Assembly (NCBI GenBank): GCA_029959605.1 | Contig: JASCOC010000009.1 | Coordinates: forward strand, 84,412-148,411 | Direction of reading: 5' to 3' | Source: Lysobacteraceae bacterium PS02340 | Lineage (GTDB): Bacteria; Pseudomonadota; Gammaproteobacteria; Xanthomonadales; Xanthomonadaceae | Length of the DNA: 64,000 bases | Part shown: piece by piece, positions 44,862 through 52,622 of the stretch | Layout: the number at the start of each line of letters is the position of its first letter | Numbering within the stretch: position 1 is the first letter of the stretch | The notes under the pieces: model-generated | Seen by the model: the letters and a program-made list of their open reading frames with translations, nothing else | What the model was told of the DNA's origin: nothing | Databases searched by the model: none | Made by a program: the position numbers and the translations under genes

Positions 44862-45432
44862 CGCCGCCGCGCCGGTTCGCATCGCGTTCCTGACCGGGCG
44901 CAGCGATCCGGCGCGCTGTGGCCTGAGTCCACAGCAACAGGGCTTTCTCGACGCCCTGCGTGCGCCGGGCCGCGCAACCGTCGATCGCAATTTTCCGTAC
45001 GCCGCGCCCCGGCCCGGCCACGTCGCCGTGCCGTTGCCGCTGGCGGCGTGGCGCAACTTCGGCGACTACCTCGCTGCGCGACGTCCGGCGTTCGCGGGGC
45101 GCTACCGCGCGCAGGTGGCGGCCGCATTCGAAGGCGACGGTGCGATCGTGTTGCTGGCCGGCAGCTGCGGGCTCGAACTCCTGGCGAATCTGCACCTGGA
45201 TACCTCGCTGCGCGCGCGCCTGCACGTCTTCGCCTATGGTCCCGTCGCGCGACAGGCACCGGATGTCGCCCGCCTGCTGTGCGTGCAGGGCCGCGGCGAC
45301 TGGATCTCGCGCGCCGGCTGGCGCGGGCCGGTGCACCGCGTCGACGGCGGTCACATGGACTACCTGCGCCAGCCCGAGGTGCGGCGGCTGTGCGAGGACT
45401 TCATCGCGGCGACGCCATGCGCATCGACCTGA
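44851..45432 (+). CDS. Small alpha/beta-hydrolase-like protein of the cluster
   Basis: A 193-residue soluble protein that I cannot place in a named family. Its layout fits a minimal alpha/beta hydrolase: a nucleophile elbow AGSCG with Ser105 after a hydrophobic strand (AIVLLAGSCGLELL), an acid candidate Asp150 (VQGRGDWIS) and a terminal His168 (DGGHMDYL). A FPYAAPRPGHVAVPLPLAAW segment after residue 48 may be a lid. The gene overlaps both neighbours and lies between two glycosyltransferases, so it is expected to act in the same pathway, perhaps as an esterase or thioesterase. The fold is inferred from spacing alone. Confidence 0.65.
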   Translation: MSPDAAAPVRIAFLTGRSDPARCGLSPQQQGFLDALRAPGRATVDRNFPYAAPRPGHVAVPLPLAAWRNFGDYLAARRPAFAGRYRAQVAAAFEGDGAIVLLAGSCGLELLANLHLDTSLRARLHVFAYGPVARQAPDVARLLCVQGRGDWISRAGWRGPVHRVDGGHMDYLRQPEVRRLCEDFIAATPCAST

Positions 45433-46676
45433 TCGCGCCGCCCTACAGCGGGCATCTGCATCCGGTGCTGGCGATGGCCTGCGCACTCGCCGCGCATCAC
45501 GAGGTGCGCGTGCTGTCGACACCGTCGGTGATGGCACAGATCGCACGCGCCGGTCTCGTCGGCACGCCACTGCTCGATGCCGAGGCCGAACGCGCACTCG
45601 ATGCGATCTCCGACCCGCGCCATGCCGTGCGCCACCACCCTGTGCGCATGCACCGGCAACTGCGCGCCGCGCTCGACGTCATGGCGCGCTTCGCGCAGGC
45701 GCTGCGCGTCACGTATGCGGATGCGTCGACGCGACCCGATCTGGTCATTGCCGATTTCACCGTACCGGCGGCTGGCGCGGTTGCGCAGTCGCTCGGCATC
45801 CGCTGGTGGACCAGCCTGCCGTCGCCGTGCGTGCTCGAAGCGCCCGACGGACCGCCGGCCTACATGGGCGGCCTGTTGCCTGCCACGCATGCTGGCCAGC
45901 GCATCCAGCACGCGCTGGCGCGGCTGGCGGTGCGCGGCTTCAAACGCGGCGTGCACCGCGCGTATCGCCGTCGGATGACCGCGCTCGGTCTGCCGCGGCT
46001 CTACCGCGACGACGGCAGCGAGGCGGTCTATTCGTCCGAGCGCATCCTCGCGCTCGGCATCGAGGCGCTGGAGTTTCCGCGCACCTGGCCGGCGGCGCTG
46101 CGTTTCGTCGGCCCGCAGTTGCCGGCGCCCGGCACGGAGACGCCCTGGCTGGCGCCGCGTCCGGCGCCGCGCTTCGTCGAAGGCCGCCGCCATGTGCTGG
46201 TGACGCTGGGCACGCACCTGCGCTGGGCCAAGGAGGCGTTCGATCTGCGTCTGCGCGCGCTGGCCGCAGCGATGCCGGACGTGGAATTCCACTTCACCGA
46301 TGGCGACGCGACTGCAGGGCATCACGACCACAACGGCAACCATCAGCGCCTGGCCTACATCGACTACGCGCGCTGGATCGGCCGCTACGATCTCGTCGTG
46401 CATCACGGCGGCGCCGGCATCCTCTACCAGTGCCTCGCGGCGGGGCGACCGGCGATCGTCTGCCCGCAGGACTACGACCAGTTCGACCACGCCGCGCGCC
46501 TGCAGCACGCGCGTGCGGCGTTGTGGCTGCGCGATCCGGCCGGCCTGGAGACCGCCGTGCGACGTGCGTTCGCCGAGCCGGGGCTGTTCGCGGGCCTCCC
46601 CGCGCTGCAGGCGGCGGTGCGCGCGGCGGCCGCGGGGCGCCTGGTCACAGAGGTCGCCGACGACACGTCGTGGTAG
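45417..46676 (+). CDS. GT1/UGT-type glycosyltransferase, last gene of cluster
   Basis: GT-B fold glycosyltransferase of 419 residues. The N-terminal domain begins MRIDLIAPPYSGHLHPVLAM with the catalytic His region; the C-terminal donor-binding signature is VVHHGGAGILYQCLAAGRPA then CPQDYDQFDHAARL. This class transfers sugars from UDP- or dTDP-donors to small lipophilic acceptors such as macrolides, sterols, carotenoids or rhamnolipid precursors. A His-rich loop (GHHDHNGNH, about 303-311) is unusual. Overlap with the upstream gene is 16 bases. It may add a second sugar after the GT21-like enzyme. 109 bases then separate it from a DUF6159 gene with its own ribosome binding site. Confidence 0.86.
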   Translation: MRIDLIAPPYSGHLHPVLAMACALAAHHEVRVLSTPSVMAQIARAGLVGTPLLDAEAERALDAISDPRHAVRHHPVRMHRQLRAALDVMARFAQALRVTYADASTRPDLVIADFTVPAAGAVAQSLGIRWWTSLPSPCVLEAPDGPPAYMGGLLPATHAGQRIQHALARLAVRGFKRGVHRAYRRRMTALGLPRLYRDDGSEAVYSSERILALGIEALEFPRTWPAALRFVGPQLPAPGTETPWLAPRPAPRFVEGRRHVLVTLGTHLRWAKEAFDLRLRALAAAMPDVEFHFTDGDATAGHHDHNGNHQRLAYIDYARWIGRYDLVVHHGGAGILYQCLAAGRPAIVCPQDYDQFDHAARLQHARAALWLRDPAGLETAVRRAFAEPGLFAGLPALQAAVRAAAAGRLVTEVADDTSW

Positions 46677-46691
46677 TGCCCGAGCGCAGAA

Positions 46692-46707
46692 GGTGACCTC
46701 TGTCACT
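46692..46707 (+). promoter_or_regulatory. Candidate CRP/Clp-type binding site
   Basis: GGTGACCTCTGTCACT contains GTGA-N6-TCAC, the core of the CRP site (TGTGA-N6-TCACA), which Xanthomonas Clp also recognises. It is about 80 bases upstream of the DUF6159 start and just after the cluster end. Confidence 0.4.
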
Positions 46708-46785
46708 GGGCATCGCGCCCGTCGGGCGGGACCATCCAGTCGACGCCTGCATGCCGGCGTCGCGTACTTACAGGGGAGACCGAAC

Positions 46786-47619
46786 ATGTTCGACAAGCTG
46801 TCGCGGAGCTGGGATCTGGTGAAGGCGAGCGCGGCCGTGCTGCGTTCGGACAAGGAGCTGATGCTGTTCCCGATGCTGTCGGGGCTGGCCACGCTCGCGG
46901 TGCTGGCGACCTTCGTGCTGCCGCTGTTCGCGCTGCGCGTCTTCGAGCACGGCATCGGCGTCGCCGGCCTGCTGCTCGCGTTCGTCTTCTACTTCTGCCA
47001 GTACACGGTGATCGTGTTCTTCAACTGCGCGCTGGTGGGCGCGGCGATGATCCGCCTCGACGGTGGCGATCCGACGCTGTCGGATGGTCTGTCCGCGGCG
47101 AAGCGCCGGCTACCCGCGATCCTCGGTTACGCCGCGATCGCCGCGACCGTCGGTGTGCTGCTGCAGTCGCTCAGGCACAAGGAAGACAATGTCCTCGTGC
47201 GGTTGCTCGGCAGCGGTCTCGGTGTGGCCTGGACGCTGGCGACGTTTCTGGTCGTACCGGTGCTGGTCAGCCGCGACATCGGCCCGATCGACGCGCTCAA
47301 GCAGAGCGTGACCCTGCTCAAGCGCACCTGGGGCGAGAACGCGATCGGCAACGTCGGCATCGGCGCGGCTTTCGGTCTGCTGACCACGCTGGTGGCGATG
47401 ATCGGCGTCGGCGTGACGGTCACCGCGCTGCAGAGCTCGGTCTTGCTGGGCATCGCCATCGGCGTGGTCTGCGCACTGGGCGTACTGCTGCTGGGCGTCT
47501 ACCAGGCGGCGCTGACGGGCATCTACTCGGCGGCGCTGTACCGCTACGCGGTGTCGCACGAAGTGCCGGACGGATTCTCCGGCGCACAGCTCGCCCATGC
47601 CTTCGAGCCGAAGCGCTGA
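46786..47619 (+). CDS. DUF6159 family membrane protein
   Basis: Inner-membrane protein of 277 residues with about six hydrophobic segments. The sequence begins MFDKLSRSWDLVKASAAVLR and has paired helices (LFPMLSGLATLAVLATFVL and a second set after residue 110), LFALRVFEHG and the C-terminal IYSAALYRYAVSHEVPDGF, matching DUF6159-type proteins. No function is known. GGGGAG lies 12 bases before ATG 46786. It is preceded by a CRP/Clp-like site and followed by a long inverted repeat shared with the convergent pteridine reductase. Whether it belongs to the neighbouring glycolipid-like cluster is unclear. Confidence 0.82.
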   Translation: MFDKLSRSWDLVKASAAVLRSDKELMLFPMLSGLATLAVLATFVLPLFALRVFEHGIGVAGLLLAFVFYFCQYTVIVFFNCALVGAAMIRLDGGDPTLSDGLSAAKRRLPAILGYAAIAATVGVLLQSLRHKEDNVLVRLLGSGLGVAWTLATFLVVPVLVSRDIGPIDALKQSVTLLKRTWGENAIGNVGIGAAFGLLTTLVAMIGVGVTVTALQSSVLLGIAIGVVCALGVLLLGVYQAALTGIYSAALYRYAVSHEVPDGFSGAQLAHAFEPKR

Positions 47620-47625
47620 GTGCGG

Positions 47626-47698
47626 CCTTAAGGGAGCGCCTTCGGGCGCGATCGGGGTTTTCTGGAACGCCCCGTTGCGCCCGAGGGCGCCTCTAAGG
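47626..47698. repeat. Long imperfect inverted repeat between convergent genes
   Basis: Two arms of about 33 bases, beginning CCTTAAGGGAGCGCCTTCGG and ending with its near-complement, around a short centre (TTCTGG region), each arm itself forming a small GCGCC/GGGCGC hairpin. It fills the gap between the DUF6159 and pteridine reductase stops and probably ends transcription from both sides. It looks like a paired REP element. Confidence 0.75.
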
Positions 47699-47703
47699 TC
47701 GTT

Positions 47704-48435
47704 TCAGAGCGAACGCCCACCGTCGAGCCGCAGCACTTCGCCGGTGCTGAAGCCGCCGCGCAGCAACCAGGCCACGGCGTCGGCGATTTCGTCCGCATGG
47801 CCCAGCCTCGCCAGCGGCGTCGCCTCGAGGATGCGGGCCTGCTGCGCGGTATCCGCACCGTCTTCCGGCCACAGGATCGCGCCGGGTGACACCGCATTGA
47901 CCCGTACCTCCGGCGCCAGCGCGACCGCGAGGCCGCGGGTCAGGCCGAGCAGCGCAGCCTTCGACGCCGCATAGGCGACGAGATCGGCGCGCGGGCGTTC
48001 GGCATACAGATCGCCGATGTTGACGATCGCGCCGCGCGCCGCGCGCAGATGCGGGGCTGCGGCCTGCGCCAGCAGGAACGGCGCGCGCGCATTGGTCGCC
48101 ATCAGCGCGTCGAAGGCATCGGCGCCGGTCGCCTCGAACGCCGTCGGCGCGAACGCCGCGGCGTTGTTGACCAGCGCATCGAGACGTCCGAACTGCGCGA
48201 AGGTGTCCTCGACCAGCCCCTGCAGCACGGCCGCGTCGGCCAGATCGCCCTGCAGCACGTGCACGCGGCCCGGCCGCTGCGCCTCCAGTTCGGCAGCCAG
48301 CGCATCGGCGTCCTCGCGCGAGCGGTTGCAGTGCAGGGCGACCGCATGGCCGTCTGCATGCAGGCGACGCACGATCGCCGCGCCGATGCGACGGGCAGCG
48401 CCGGTGACGAGAACGACGGGGGCGGATGCGGACAT
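47704..48435 (-). CDS. Pteridine reductase (SDR, PTR1/FolM-like)
   Basis: NADPH-dependent short-chain reductase of 243 residues. The coenzyme motif TGAARRIG is the TG-x-x-x-R-x-G form that distinguishes pteridine reductases (PTR1/FolM) from ordinary SDRs; NNAA, the Ser region IVNIGDLYAERP and Tyr-x-x-x-Lys in AYAASKAAL follow. It would reduce dihydrofolate or dihydrobiopterin-like pterins. The folate context (folB, folK a few kilobases away) supports this. Start ATG 48435. It is convergent with the DUF6159 gene across a long inverted repeat. Confidence 0.88.
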   Translation of the reverse strand: MSASAPVVLVTGAARRIGAAIVRRLHADGHAVALHCNRSREDADALAAELEAQRPGRVHVLQGDLADAAVLQGLVEDTFAQFGRLDALVNNAAAFAPTAFEATGADAFDALMATNARAPFLLAQAAAPHLRAARGAIVNIGDLYAERPRADLVAYAASKAALLGLTRGLAVALAPEVRVNAVSPGAILWPEDGADTAQQARILEATPLARLGHADEIADAVAWLLRGGFSTGEVLRLDGGRSL

Positions 48436-48515
48436 GCCTGTAGATGCGGTGGCGACGGGTGGTCACCTTACGCCACCAGTCGATCCCAGTCCCCTCGGCC
48501 GGAGGCGGCCATAGT

Positions 48516-48546
48516 CCCTCTCCCGCCGGGAGAGGGGTGAGGGGGG
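48516..48546. repeat. CCCTCTCC-type intergenic hairpin, copy 2
   Basis: CCCTCTCCCG-CC-GGGAGAGGGG followed by TGAGGGGGG. Same family as 19320-19354 and 63886-63920, here in the gap between divergent genes. Confidence 0.8.
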
Positions 48547-48667
48547 AAAGCTCGCGACAGACCGCCATGGTGCACTGACGCCTTCTGCGTGCCGAAAGCG
48601 CGCGCGTGACGGCAGGCCGTCAGGTGGCCTCGCGTATCCTGATCCGCGACTGTTCCGGAACCCCTGC

Positions 48668-49852
48668 ATGTCCAGCCAGCCCCACGCCCCGAGCGACGAC
48701 GCACTCGCCCACAGCGAGCGTCTGCGCGCCCTGATCCACGCCCAGATCGACGAAGCCGGGGGCGCGATTCCGTTCTGGAAATTCATGGAGCTGGCGCTGT
48801 ACGCGCCGGGTCTGGGCTATTACAGCGCCGGCGCGGCGAAATTCGGCGCTGCAGGCGATTTCGTCACCGCCCCCGAGCTGGGTCCGCTGTTCGCCGAATG
48901 CATCGCCGAGGCGTTCGCGCCGGTGCTGCGCGAGATCGGCGCGGACGCGCAGTTCTTCGAGATCGGTGGCGGCAGCGGCGCGTTCGCCGGTGACGCGCTG
49001 GCGCATCTGGCGGCGCTCGATGCGACGCCTGCGCGTTACGCGATCCTCGAACCCAGCGCGGATCTGCGCGAGCGCCAGCGTGCGCATCTGCAGCAGCGGC
49101 TGCCGGCGGATCTGTTCGCGCGCGTGGACTGGGTCGACGGCCCGATGCCCGGCGACTGGCAGGGCGTGCTGTTCGCCAACGAGGTGGTCGATGCGCTGCC
49201 GACGCCGCGCTTCGTGATCGGCGAAGGCGAGGTGTTCGAGGAGTACGTGACCCGCGACGGCGACGGCTTCGGTCGTACCGTGCATCCGGCCGATGCGCTG
49301 CTCGGTTCGGCGGTGCGCCACGTCGAGCGTCAACGTGGCGGGCCGCTGCCCGATGGCTACCGTTCCGAACTGCTGCCGCAGCTGCCGTACTGGGTGCAGG
49401 CCGTGGCCGGCGGTCTGACCCGCGGCGCGATGCTGTTCGTCGATTACGGCTATGCGCGGCGCGAGTTCTATCGCGACGATCGCGACGCCGGCACGCTGCG
49501 CGCCTTCCATCGTCACCAGGTCACAGGCGACGTGTTCGCGTTGCCTGGTCTGCAGGATCTGACCGCGTCGGTCGATTTCACAGCGCTGGCCGAAGCCGGC
49601 ACGCATGCCGGGTTCGAGTTCGCCGGGTACTGCAACCAGACCTCGCTGCTGCTTGGCAACCGTCTCGAACAACGCCTGGCCGCGCACGAGGCATTGGCGA
49701 CGGACGAGGCCGGCCGGTACACGCTGCGCCAGCAGGCCAAACGGCTCACGCTGCCGGGCGAAATGGGCGAGGCCTTCCAGGCGATCGGATTCGCGAAGGA
49801 CGTCGAGTTCGACCACGCCTTCCTGATCGGCGACATGAGCCACCGTCTGTGA
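48668..49852 (+). CDS. MidA/NDUFAF7-family SAM-dependent methyltransferase
   Basis: Class I methyltransferase-fold protein of 394 residues. The human homologue NDUFAF7 dimethylates an Arg of complex I subunit NDUFS2. Family marks are IPFWKFMELALYAPGLGYYS, the SAM loop QFFEIGGGSGAFAGDAL, and LFANEVVDALPTPRF with FVDYGYARREFY. The bacterial target is unproven. Start ATG 48668. It is followed 10 bases later by a VanZ gene, so they are probably cotranscribed. Confidence 0.9.
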   Translation: MSSQPHAPSDDALAHSERLRALIHAQIDEAGGAIPFWKFMELALYAPGLGYYSAGAAKFGAAGDFVTAPELGPLFAECIAEAFAPVLREIGADAQFFEIGGGSGAFAGDALAHLAALDATPARYAILEPSADLRERQRAHLQQRLPADLFARVDWVDGPMPGDWQGVLFANEVVDALPTPRFVIGEGEVFEEYVTRDGDGFGRTVHPADALLGSAVRHVERQRGGPLPDGYRSELLPQLPYWVQAVAGGLTRGAMLFVDYGYARREFYRDDRDAGTLRAFHRHQVTGDVFALPGLQDLTASVDFTALAEAGTHAGFEFAGYCNQTSLLLGNRLEQRLAAHEALATDEAGRYTLRQQAKRLTLPGEMGEAFQAIGFAKDVEFDHAFLIGDMSHRL

Positions 49853-49862
49853 GCCAGCTTTC

Positions 49863-50288
49863 GTGAACCGGCGTCCGCGCTTCGGCCGTTCGTTCAAGCC
49901 GCTGCGGCGTCCGATGCTGTGGGGCGGACTGTGGATCGCCGCGATCGCAGGTGTCGCGGTGCTGTCGCTGGCGCCGTCGGTGCCGATGCCGGACGTGCCC
50001 GACGGCGACAAGCTCGGCCACTTCCTCGCCTATTTCGCGCTGGCCGCAGCCGCCGTGCAGCTCTACGCGCGCTGGCCCGCGTTGCTCGGCGCCGGTGTCG
50101 GCCTGGTGCTGCTCGGCATCGGTCTGGAATACGCGCAGGGCGCGTTGACCCAGACGCGCATGCAGGATCCCGCCGATGCACTGGCGAACACGCTGGGCGT
50201 GATCGTCGGCCTGTCGACGCGACTCACCCCGTTCCGCGACGTGCTGCTGCAGTTCGACACGCGCGGGCTCGACGGGATCGGACGCTGA
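49863..50288 (+). CDS. VanZ-family membrane protein
   Basis: Small inner-membrane protein of 141 residues with four helices. The VanZ-like pattern is GDKLGHFLAYFALAAAAV in helix 2, IGLEYAQGALTQTR in the loop, and DPADALANTLGVIVG near the end. Some members are linked to glycopeptide tolerance, but most are of unknown role, and nothing here suggests resistance. The start is GTG 49863, ten bases after the MidA-type gene. Confidence 0.87.
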   Translation: MNRRPRFGRSFKPLRRPMLWGGLWIAAIAGVAVLSLAPSVPMPDVPDGDKLGHFLAYFALAAAAVQLYARWPALLGAGVGLVLLGIGLEYAQGALTQTRMQDPADALANTLGVIVGLSTRLTPFRDVLLQFDTRGLDGIGR

Positions 50289-50339
50289 GCGCGGCATCGA
50301 TTCCCCGATAATCCCCCCATCCCCGACCTGGTCCATCGC

Positions 50340-51368
50340 ATGTCCGCTGTCCTGCCTGCCAACGCGTCCGCCGCGCCCGCCGACGATGCCGCCCGTGCCG
50401 ATGCGCGGCTGGCCTGGGCCCGCGAGGCCAGCGGCGATGCCGCGCTGACACTCGAACGCGCGTCGATGGATGCCGGCTTCCGCAGCTACTGGCGCGGCGA
50501 GGCGAACGGGCTGTCGCGCATCGTCATGGATTCGCCGCCGGATCTGGAGGACGTGCGCCCGTGGCTGCGCATCCGCGATCTGCTGGAACTGCACGGCGTG
50601 CGCGTGCCGCACGTGCGGGCGCGCGATGTCGCATCCGGGTTCCTGCTGCTGGAGGATCTCGGCGGTGAGACCTGCCTGCAGGCCTTGGACTCGCTTGATG
50701 CCGACGCGTTGATGGATGCGGCGTTCGAACAGCTGTTGCGGCTGCAGGCGATCACGCCGCCGGATGATCTGCCGGCCTTCGATGCGGCGATGCTGCGGCG
50801 CGAACTCGCGTTGTTCGACGACTGGTTCCTCGGCCGGCATCTCGGCGTGACCCTGTCGGACGCGGAGCGCGCCGATTGGGAATCGGTGCAGGTGCATCTG
50901 GTCGAGGCCATGCTCGCGCAGCCCCAGGTGCTGGTGCATCGCGACTACATGCTGCGCAATCTGATGCCGGTCGAAGGCGGCGTCGCGGTGCTGGATTTCC
51001 AGGACGCGGTGACCGGGCCGATCGGCTACGACGTGGCCTGCCTGCTGCGCGACGCCTTCCACAGCTGGCCCGCCGCGCAGGCGGATGCGTGGCTGGCGCA
51101 CTACCACGCGCGTGCGCAGGCCAGCGGTCTGCCGGTGCCTGCGCTCGCGCAGTTCGCCCACGATGCCGCGCTGACCGGCGTGCAGCGGCACCTCAAGGTC
51201 ATGGGCATCTTCGCGCGCCTGCACCATCGCGACAGCAAGCCGAAGTACCTCGCCGACGCATCGCGGTTCCTCGCCTATCTCGATGCGGCGGTGCCGCTCG
51301 ATCCCGCGCTCGCGCCACTGGGCGCGTTGCTCGATCGTCACGTGCGCCCGCGGCTCGCCGCGGACTGA
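50340..51368 (+). CDS. AmgK-like N-acetylmuramate/N-acetylglucosamine kinase
   Basis: Aminoglycoside-phosphotransferase-fold kinase of 342 residues. The catalytic loop is LVHRDYMLRNLM (about residue 200) and the metal motif AVLDFQDAVTGPIGYDVACLLRD. This form matches AmgK of the Pseudomonas cell-wall recycling route, which phosphorylates the anomeric position of N-acetylmuramate and N-acetylglucosamine for MurU. murU, usually the next gene, is absent; a VOC protein follows instead. An APH-type resistance enzyme is unlikely, because the loop HRDYMLRNLM with DFQDA is characteristic of the AmgK group. GATAAT at 50307 could be part of its promoter. Confidence 0.82.
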   Translation: MSAVLPANASAAPADDAARADARLAWAREASGDAALTLERASMDAGFRSYWRGEANGLSRIVMDSPPDLEDVRPWLRIRDLLELHGVRVPHVRARDVASGFLLLEDLGGETCLQALDSLDADALMDAAFEQLLRLQAITPPDDLPAFDAAMLRRELALFDDWFLGRHLGVTLSDAERADWESVQVHLVEAMLAQPQVLVHRDYMLRNLMPVEGGVAVLDFQDAVTGPIGYDVACLLRDAFHSWPAAQADAWLAHYHARAQASGLPVPALAQFAHDAALTGVQRHLKVMGIFARLHHRDSKPKYLADASRFLAYLDAAVPLDPALAPLGALLDRHVRPRLAAD

Positions 51369-51386
51369 TCCCAAGGACACATCGCC

Positions 51387-51740
51387 ATGCAGACCGTGAT
51401 CCCGCAGCTGCGCATGACCGACGCCGAGCGCAGCCTGGCGTTCTACGCCGCACTCGGTTTCGTCGTCGACTGGGAACACCGCTTCGCCACCGGCATGCCG
51501 CTGTTCGCGCAGCTCACGCGCGAGGGCCAGACGATCTTTCTCAGCGCCCACGCCGGCGATTGCGCAGTCGGGGGCGCGGTGTATTTCAAGGTGCGCGACG
51601 TCGACACCTGCGCGCGTGCGTTCGCCGCTGCCGGCGTGCCGATCGTGACGGCGCCCTGGGACACGGACTGGGGCACGCGTGAGATGGTGCTCGTCGATCC
51701 CGACCACAATCGCCTGCGGTTCGCGCAGCACCCTGACTGA
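51387..51740 (+). CDS. VOC-superfamily (glyoxalase/bleomycin-resistance fold) protein
   Basis: A 117-residue protein with paired beta-alpha-beta-beta-beta modules: IPQLRMTDAERSLAFYAALG at the start and ALIVDP-like MVLVDPDHNRLRF at the end. Function is undetermined; members include lyases, dioxygenases and antibiotic binders. The RBS AAGGAC lies before ATG 51387. It is 18 bases after the AmgK-like gene and 28 before the DUF72 gene, suggesting one transcript. Confidence 0.85.
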   Translation: MQTVIPQLRMTDAERSLAFYAALGFVVDWEHRFATGMPLFAQLTREGQTIFLSAHAGDCAVGGAVYFKVRDVDTCARAFAAAGVPIVTAPWDTDWGTREMVLVDPDHNRLRFAQHPD

Positions 51741-51768
51741 TCGCGCCGCACGGCCCGAGGAGATTCCG

Positions 51769-52605
51769 ATGGACGACCTGTTCGCATACGCACCCGTGCC
51801 CGTCCACGGCATCCGCACCGGTATCGGCGGCTGGACGTATCCGGAGTGGCGCGACAATTTCTATCCCAAGGGTCTCGTGCAGAAGCGCGAGCTCGAATAC
51901 GCCAGCCGCCGACTGACCGCGATCGAGATCAACGGCACGTTCTACGGCGCGCAGAAACCGGCGACCTATGCGAAGTGGGGCAGCGAGACACCGGCGGGCT
52001 TCGTGTTCTCGCTCAAGGCGCCGCGTCACATCGTCGGTGCCCGTGCGCTGGCCGGCACCGCGAAGCAGATCGCGGGCTTCGTCGAAGGCGGCATCGCCGA
52101 ACTCGGCGACCATCTCGGTCCGTTGCTTTGGCAGTTCGCGCCGCAACGGCGTTTCGATGCCGAGGATGTCGAAGCTTTCCTCGACCTGCTGCCCGATGCG
52201 GTCGACGGTCTGCCGCTGCGCCATGCGGTCGAGGTGCGGCATCCCTCGTTCCAGAGCGAGGCCTGGCTGCGCCTCGCACGTGCGCGCGGCGTGGCGACGG
52301 TGTTCACCGACTCCGACGATTACCCGTCCTTCGCCGACATCACCGGCGATTTCGTCTACGCCCGCCTGATGGCCAGCCGCGAGACCAGCGCCACGGGTTA
52401 TCCGGGCCTGCAGCTCGACGCCTGGGCCAAGCGCGCGCTGCAATGGGCCGCGGGCGAAGCGCCGGCCGACCTGCCGTATGCCGGGTCGCGCGACGCCGCG
52501 CCGGTCACCCCGCGCGACACCTTCGTGTTCTTCATCTCGGCGGCAAAAGAACGCAACCCCGCCGCGGCGATGGCCTTGCAGCAGCGGCTGCAGGCCGCCG
52601 CGTAA
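51769..52605 (+). CDS. DUF72 family protein (YecE-like)
   Basis: A 278-residue cytoplasmic protein with a TIM-barrel-like fold. Signatures are IRTGIGGWTYPEWRDNFYP near the N-terminus, LTAIEINGTFYGAQKPATYAKW, FVFSLKAPRHI and HAVEVRHPSF. No enzymatic activity has been firmly assigned to this family. The strong Shine-Dalgarno GAGGAGA precedes ATG 51769. Convergent with cca after 17 bases. Confidence 0.9.
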   Translation: MDDLFAYAPVPVHGIRTGIGGWTYPEWRDNFYPKGLVQKRELEYASRRLTAIEINGTFYGAQKPATYAKWGSETPAGFVFSLKAPRHIVGARALAGTAKQIAGFVEGGIAELGDHLGPLLWQFAPQRRFDAEDVEAFLDLLPDAVDGLPLRHAVEVRHPSFQSEAWLRLARARGVATVFTDSDDYPSFADITGDFVYARLMASRETSATGYPGLQLDAWAKRALQWAAGEAPADLPYAGSRDAAPVTPRDTFVFFISAAKERNPAAAMALQQRLQAAA

Positions 52606-52622
52606 CTCAGCCGTCGGCGCAC

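Noticed and set aside
40897..46676. Canonical OleABCD hydrocarbon pathway
   Set aside because: The ketosynthase and SDR are compatible with OleA and OleD, but there is no OleC AMP-ligase and no haloalkane-dehalogenase-like OleB, while two glycosyltransferases are present.
40897..46676. Xanthomonadin/aryl polyene cluster
   Set aside because: No ketosynthase/chain-length-factor pair, acyl carrier protein, dehydratase or ammonia-lyase is present.
49863..50288. Glycopeptide resistance gene vanZ
   Set aside because: VanZ-fold proteins are widespread and no van genes are nearby.
50340..51368. Aminoglycoside resistance phosphotransferase
   Set aside because: The catalytic and metal motifs fit the AmgK cell-wall recycling kinases.
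51387..51740. Bleomycin resistance protein
   Set aside because: It shares only the general VOC fold; nothing supports drug binding.
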